Positions 60,112 through 64,000 of a stretch of 64,000 bases of DNA are shown here, piece after piece. The translations under genes and the position numbers were made by a program. The notes below the pieces were generated by a model. The model was given only the letters and a program-made list of their open reading frames with translations, was not told the DNA's origin and did not search any database. The stretch's first letter is position 1. Every line of letters starts with the position of its first letter. The stretch comes from Pseudisothecium myosuroides (lineage: Eukaryota > Streptophyta > Bryopsida > Hypnales > Lembophyllaceae). Location of the stretch: the NCBI GenBank assembly GCA_951799445.1, contig OX637290.1, forward strand, positions 2,606,501 through 2,670,500. Direction: 5' to 3'.

Positions 60112-63100
60112 TCACCTCCTATAGAATCTCGATCCCCGCTTTTGAGTGGAAATGAAGAAAGAATTAATTAAAATGATGAGTTGAAGAGGGACAACTATAC
60201 AATGTTATAATTATACAATTATGTTGTGTGTCTTTGGAATTTGTGCACAATAAAAGATAATCTATTATCATACATGGAGGAAGTAGTTGGTTAAAAAGAC
60301 CATTTGCAATAGTGACCATTTATAGTGATGTTAGAAGGTAACAACACCTATATGCATTCAAATAAGCAATTTAGAATAGTTCCCATTGTTGTATTGAAAT
60401 TTTTTAGAGGGTCTTGTTGATGGTCAAAAGTGGAATCTAGATTCTCTTGGAGATGTATTTTTTTGACACCGAATAAATAAACTATGAACTTTCAAAGTGC
60501 CAAAAATAGGTGTATCCAAATGCAACCCTAGGCTCTCATGAGTAGATATTATATATTTTCTAAGGCAAGAATCTATAGTGGTTGATTTTTGAAAAGGGTC
60601 ACATTTAGGAATTATTACCTTAGATGCAATCCTCTCAAAATGTTTTATACACTTACAAAAATTGGCATAACCAATTGAGAAATTAGATTTTTTCCAATGA
60701 ATTTTAGACATGTTGGAGTACAAATAACACACTTGTATAAAATGATGTTTTGAAAACTTTAATAAAATTTAGATATTTTTATAATTAAACTTGAATTTAT
60801 TGGTTAAAAAAACATTTAACACAAGTACAAAATTTTAGGGATTCTTCCAGAAGTGGAGTATGGTTGTTGGGGAATTTTTTCTTAAAAATTAATGAATTCT
60901 AAATTTTCATTGACTAAAATATAACTCCAAATATTTTAAAATTTTATAATATACTCAAAAAAACACCCAAAAAATTGAAAATTTTATAAAATATTTAGAT
61001 ATTATTTATTATTATTTTTTGAGGAGATTTTTGGATGAAATTATTAAAAATACAACTATTTGGGGTCATAATTCATTTGATAAATTTTTGAATTTATAAA
61101 ACTTTTCCTACAAAATTCTAAAGCGAATTTTCATTCTCTTTATAAAAAAATCTTGAAAATTCTGTAATTGTGTTAAAATTGATTTTTACCAATAAATAAA
61201 TTTAAATTTAAATTCCATGGTTTTAGTGAATTTTTTTTAATTTTAAAATATTACTACCTAAATCATTCTTATAACCTTCTACAATCTTCTTCTACAAAAA
61301 TTTATAAATAATACATGGTGCCTCTAAAATACAAGCAAGTAATTGTATTTTGCTTCATAAGCATTTATGGTAGCATATTCGTAAAAAGTGACTAGACTCT
61401 TCAGATTATCATTATAAAGGGATCTAGATAATTAATGCAGAATTGAAGAAATAATACGTAGAAGTTCAATACTTGTCTCCACATGGTGTCTGGACATAAG
61501 GAGACAAAATTTTGCTTTGAGATGGATGAAAAGAGAAAGGGTGATGTAGTAGAGAAGAAAAATGATAATAAAACAAATAGAAAGTTGTAAAGTTTTCTCA
61601 ATTAGTAGAATTATGGTAATGAATGTTTCCATTTCAATGTTCCCTTTTCAATTAGTGAGGGACACATTTTGAACCTATGTTGCGTCTAATTAAATACGGG
61701 ACAATTGTTTGAAGACACGTCTAGACTCATTTACAAAAGCATGCCATCTAATTACTTCAACACCTATGAACTAAAATAGCATCCTTTTAGCTTTCACTTT
61801 CAAAATTATGAATTAAATGTCCAACATTCCAAAAATATGCAATTTCTTGCATTCATTGCGGATTTCATTTTCCTTTCACTCAAAACTCATCCCTGCACCA
61901 ATTGACCCCAATTTTGATTCACTAAGTAAAAGATTGCTTCTTAGACATATTACCTTACCAATGAACAAAATGTATTTCCCATTGTCCATTACATGTCGAT
62001 GATGCTGCAGAGCAATGTTTAGGGAGAACTGCTAGTTAGTTGATTGTTAGCGGGTGAAATTATGAAGAAAAAAAAATTGCAATATGAAAATCCGGTGAAA
62101 AAATCTATAAAGTTTTCATTTTGAGTTTAAAAAATGAAGAAAAACCCAGACTCAATACTTGAAAAAATGGTTCAATATGGGAATTATAGGAAAATAGTTG
62201 GTAAAACTCAAAAAATACCCCTGACACTGCCATATAGTTTATTTGGACATAGCTACCTTATTACTATTTTCTTGGCAAGCAAAAGCCCATATAAGTTGTC
62301 CATATCAAAATAAACATCCACCTTTAAGGTACAAACACCCATTAGCGTCCATGTTCCCATTCTTGTACCTTAGACTGGCACTAAATCTGTCCCTAGACTT
62401 CTCATTGGTGTGTCCTTGAAATGTTTAACTTTGATTTGTTGATGCATTTGAAGGACACATACCTGAATCTCATTCGTTGACTAGTGATTTTTGCAGATTT
62501 CAGTTTTGGGTCTACCTATGTGACAGTTTCAGTGGTCTAGGGAACCGGCACTTTGAAAAATCATAGAAATTACATATCACATCCGAAAAATCTAATTTTT
62601 TCTTTGAATATTCATGATTTTCACTCGCTAATACTACAAAAATATCATTTTCAGGAAAAGGTGACCCCACCTATACTGAATTGCTTAAAATTGACGGATT
62701 TGGGTGTTTCCACCGTAATTCAAACGGAAGACAGTTGGGAAAGCAGTATGCATCAATGCTGCTTTTTTTTGGTGACTTAGCAAGCTCCACCAGAGGCCAT
62801 TGTTGACGTGTCTCTGTACTGTACAACTGTGGAGATAGATGGATAGGTAACCAAGACTGTTACTTTCATGTCCTTGGGTGTCAACTTATCACCAAAAAAG
62901 ACATGAAAAAATGGACAAGATAGAGTAGCCCCAAACCAACCCAAGTTCAATTATGAACACTAAGTACAATTGTACCCAATTTCACCTTTTCGATCTTAGT
63001 GTAAAAAAAATTGAATTTAAATTTGTAGAATGGTCAAAGTGTCAAATTGGGGGTTAAGACTATAAATCGTTGGAATGGGGTTGAAAAATGACGATATTGC

Positions 63101-63500
63101 AAAATTGTGTGACGTTCATTGCTTGGACAACTAAAAACTATGGAGTCTCTCAAAACGATACGTACCCACAAACTAAAACTCCTCATAACTTTTGACTCAT
63201 TGATCCAAATTGAATGATTCAAAGCTTCCCACTTCTATATAAATCTAAAGAACCAATTTCAAAATTTTATTTTAAAAAAAATAAAAATTTAAAGAAGTTC
63301 TCTGAGCTGCCCGGGATGCCTCCCGACCAATGAAATTTATATATCATGCAATAACTTTTTAACTATGTAGTCAAAAGTTATGAAAATTGTTGGGCCTTAA
63401 AGCTACTCCTCGGGCACATGTTATGTAAAATTTTCAAATAAAAATAATGAAAACTCCATTTGCAGTGAGCTGCCCCAAAAATGCTATGTTGCCAAAAAAT
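60112..63500. other. Very AT-rich intergenic DNA
   Basis: Short frames only, none with a recognisable domain. Confidence 0.45.
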
Positions 63501-63524
63501 GCAACTTGGTCCTTTAGGGGTTAA
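63300..63524. mobile_element. End of a TTAA-type element, other end not found
   Basis: ttggtcctttagggg + TTAA (63521-63524) is a family right end. Upstream, gagctgcccgggatgcctccc, cataactttttaactatg and caaaagttatg echo the aaaagttatg and gggcagcccaggcagc words inside the 27203 copy. No left terminus with TTAA + CCC could be matched. Confidence 0.45.
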
Positions 63525-63784
63525 GCTTATAAACATTTAAAATCAAGAGCTATATGAAAATCTAAGATTGACTTTCAAAATGCACCGTAGGCTTGTAATG
63601 TCTTTTAAGGTGGATCCCCCTAAGTCGCGACTTTTTGCTATTGTACCTAGTTGATATTGCTAGACTGATTTTATTTCCATAATTTCTTGTTGGCAAGTGA
63701 AAGGAGGTTCCAACGTACCAAAAAATGCCATATTTGGATATACTGTATGCAAAAAATTTGAAGGGTAAAAAAAATTTGGGTTGA

Positions 63785-64000
63785 TGTTCTAAATTTGTTT
63801 TTTCCACATAGGTACATATTGGTTTTGGAGATGTACCTACAATGATGATGGCGGTTTTGGGTAATTGGTGCATTTGGGAGGGCCCACCTCAAGGATTTAA
63901 GGTGGGTACACCCAAAATCGCACCCTTCCTAAAACCGCCATCATCACTCTGCGTACATCTCCAAAGACAATATGTGCTTATGTTGAAGAAACAATTTTAG
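63785..64000. repeat. Foldback element cut by the window end
   Basis: The left arm (about 63785-63898) and right arm (63898-64000) are inverted copies meeting at ccacctcaagg/ggatttaaggtggg. Shared words: ctaaatttgttttttccaca, gcacatattg/acatattgg, ctttggagatgtac, gatgatggcggtttt and cacccaaaatcgcac. The mate of one arm lies alone at 34273-34395. The end is outside the window. Confidence 0.75.

Noticed and set aside
63050..63524. ggggttaagac at 63050 as the left end of the 63520 element
   Set aside because: It has the polarity of a right end, and the bases after TTAA are not CCC, so it cannot pair as a left terminus.

Overview
This is nuclear DNA from a land plant. The evidence is three spliced or plant-specific genes with GT-AG introns (an LRR receptor-like pseudokinase, a type 1 subtilase, and a protein resembling the plant-only DUF7138 family), a telo-box, and long AT-rich intergenic DNA full of small transposons. 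The species cannot be read from the sequence. The intron-rich subtilase and the piggyBac-type elements would fit a non-seed plant such as a bryophyte, but that is a guess.

Layout. 1-3200 is upstream DNA with two local tandem duplications and short uORFs. 3239-9229 (+) is a seven-exon LRR receptor-like pseudokinase; tandem duplications lie upstream of it, in introns 1 and 3, and just downstream (9236-10090). 10250-13450 holds weak coding signals on both strands and short poly(A) retroposon insertions. 14203-19806 is a nested transposon: a piggyBac element of 4.67 kb with a broken transposase sits inside a ~925 bp TTAA-flanked MITE. 20000-35000 is gene-poor and packed with TTAA-flanked MITEs, TWA-flanked (PIF/Harbinger-like) elements, a CACTA-like element, foldbacks and tandem arrays. 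37929-41736 (+) is a four-exon subtilase with an intact catalytic tetrad and a hairpin MITE in intron 1. 43000-50500 is AT-rich with more MITE copies. 50589-52004 (-) is the DUF7138-like gene, whose upstream region runs to about 54160. 54458-64000 is again gene-poor and MITE-rich, and ends inside a foldback.

How the parts relate. The three genes show no functional link to one another. The main story is the mobile DNA. At least six long copies and some fragments of a family starting CCCCTAAAGG sit at TTAA sites. One copy carries an inserted larger element that also sits at TTAA and encodes pieces of a piggyBac transposase: a first-Asp-like block, the GVD/KWW block and the C-terminal Cys-rich finger. 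Sister copies supply the pre-insertion sequence, so the nesting can be read directly. A second family (GAGCATCGCCACCCATTC ends, TAA or TTA duplications) includes a copy that contains an array of six palindromes spaced about 130 bp apart.
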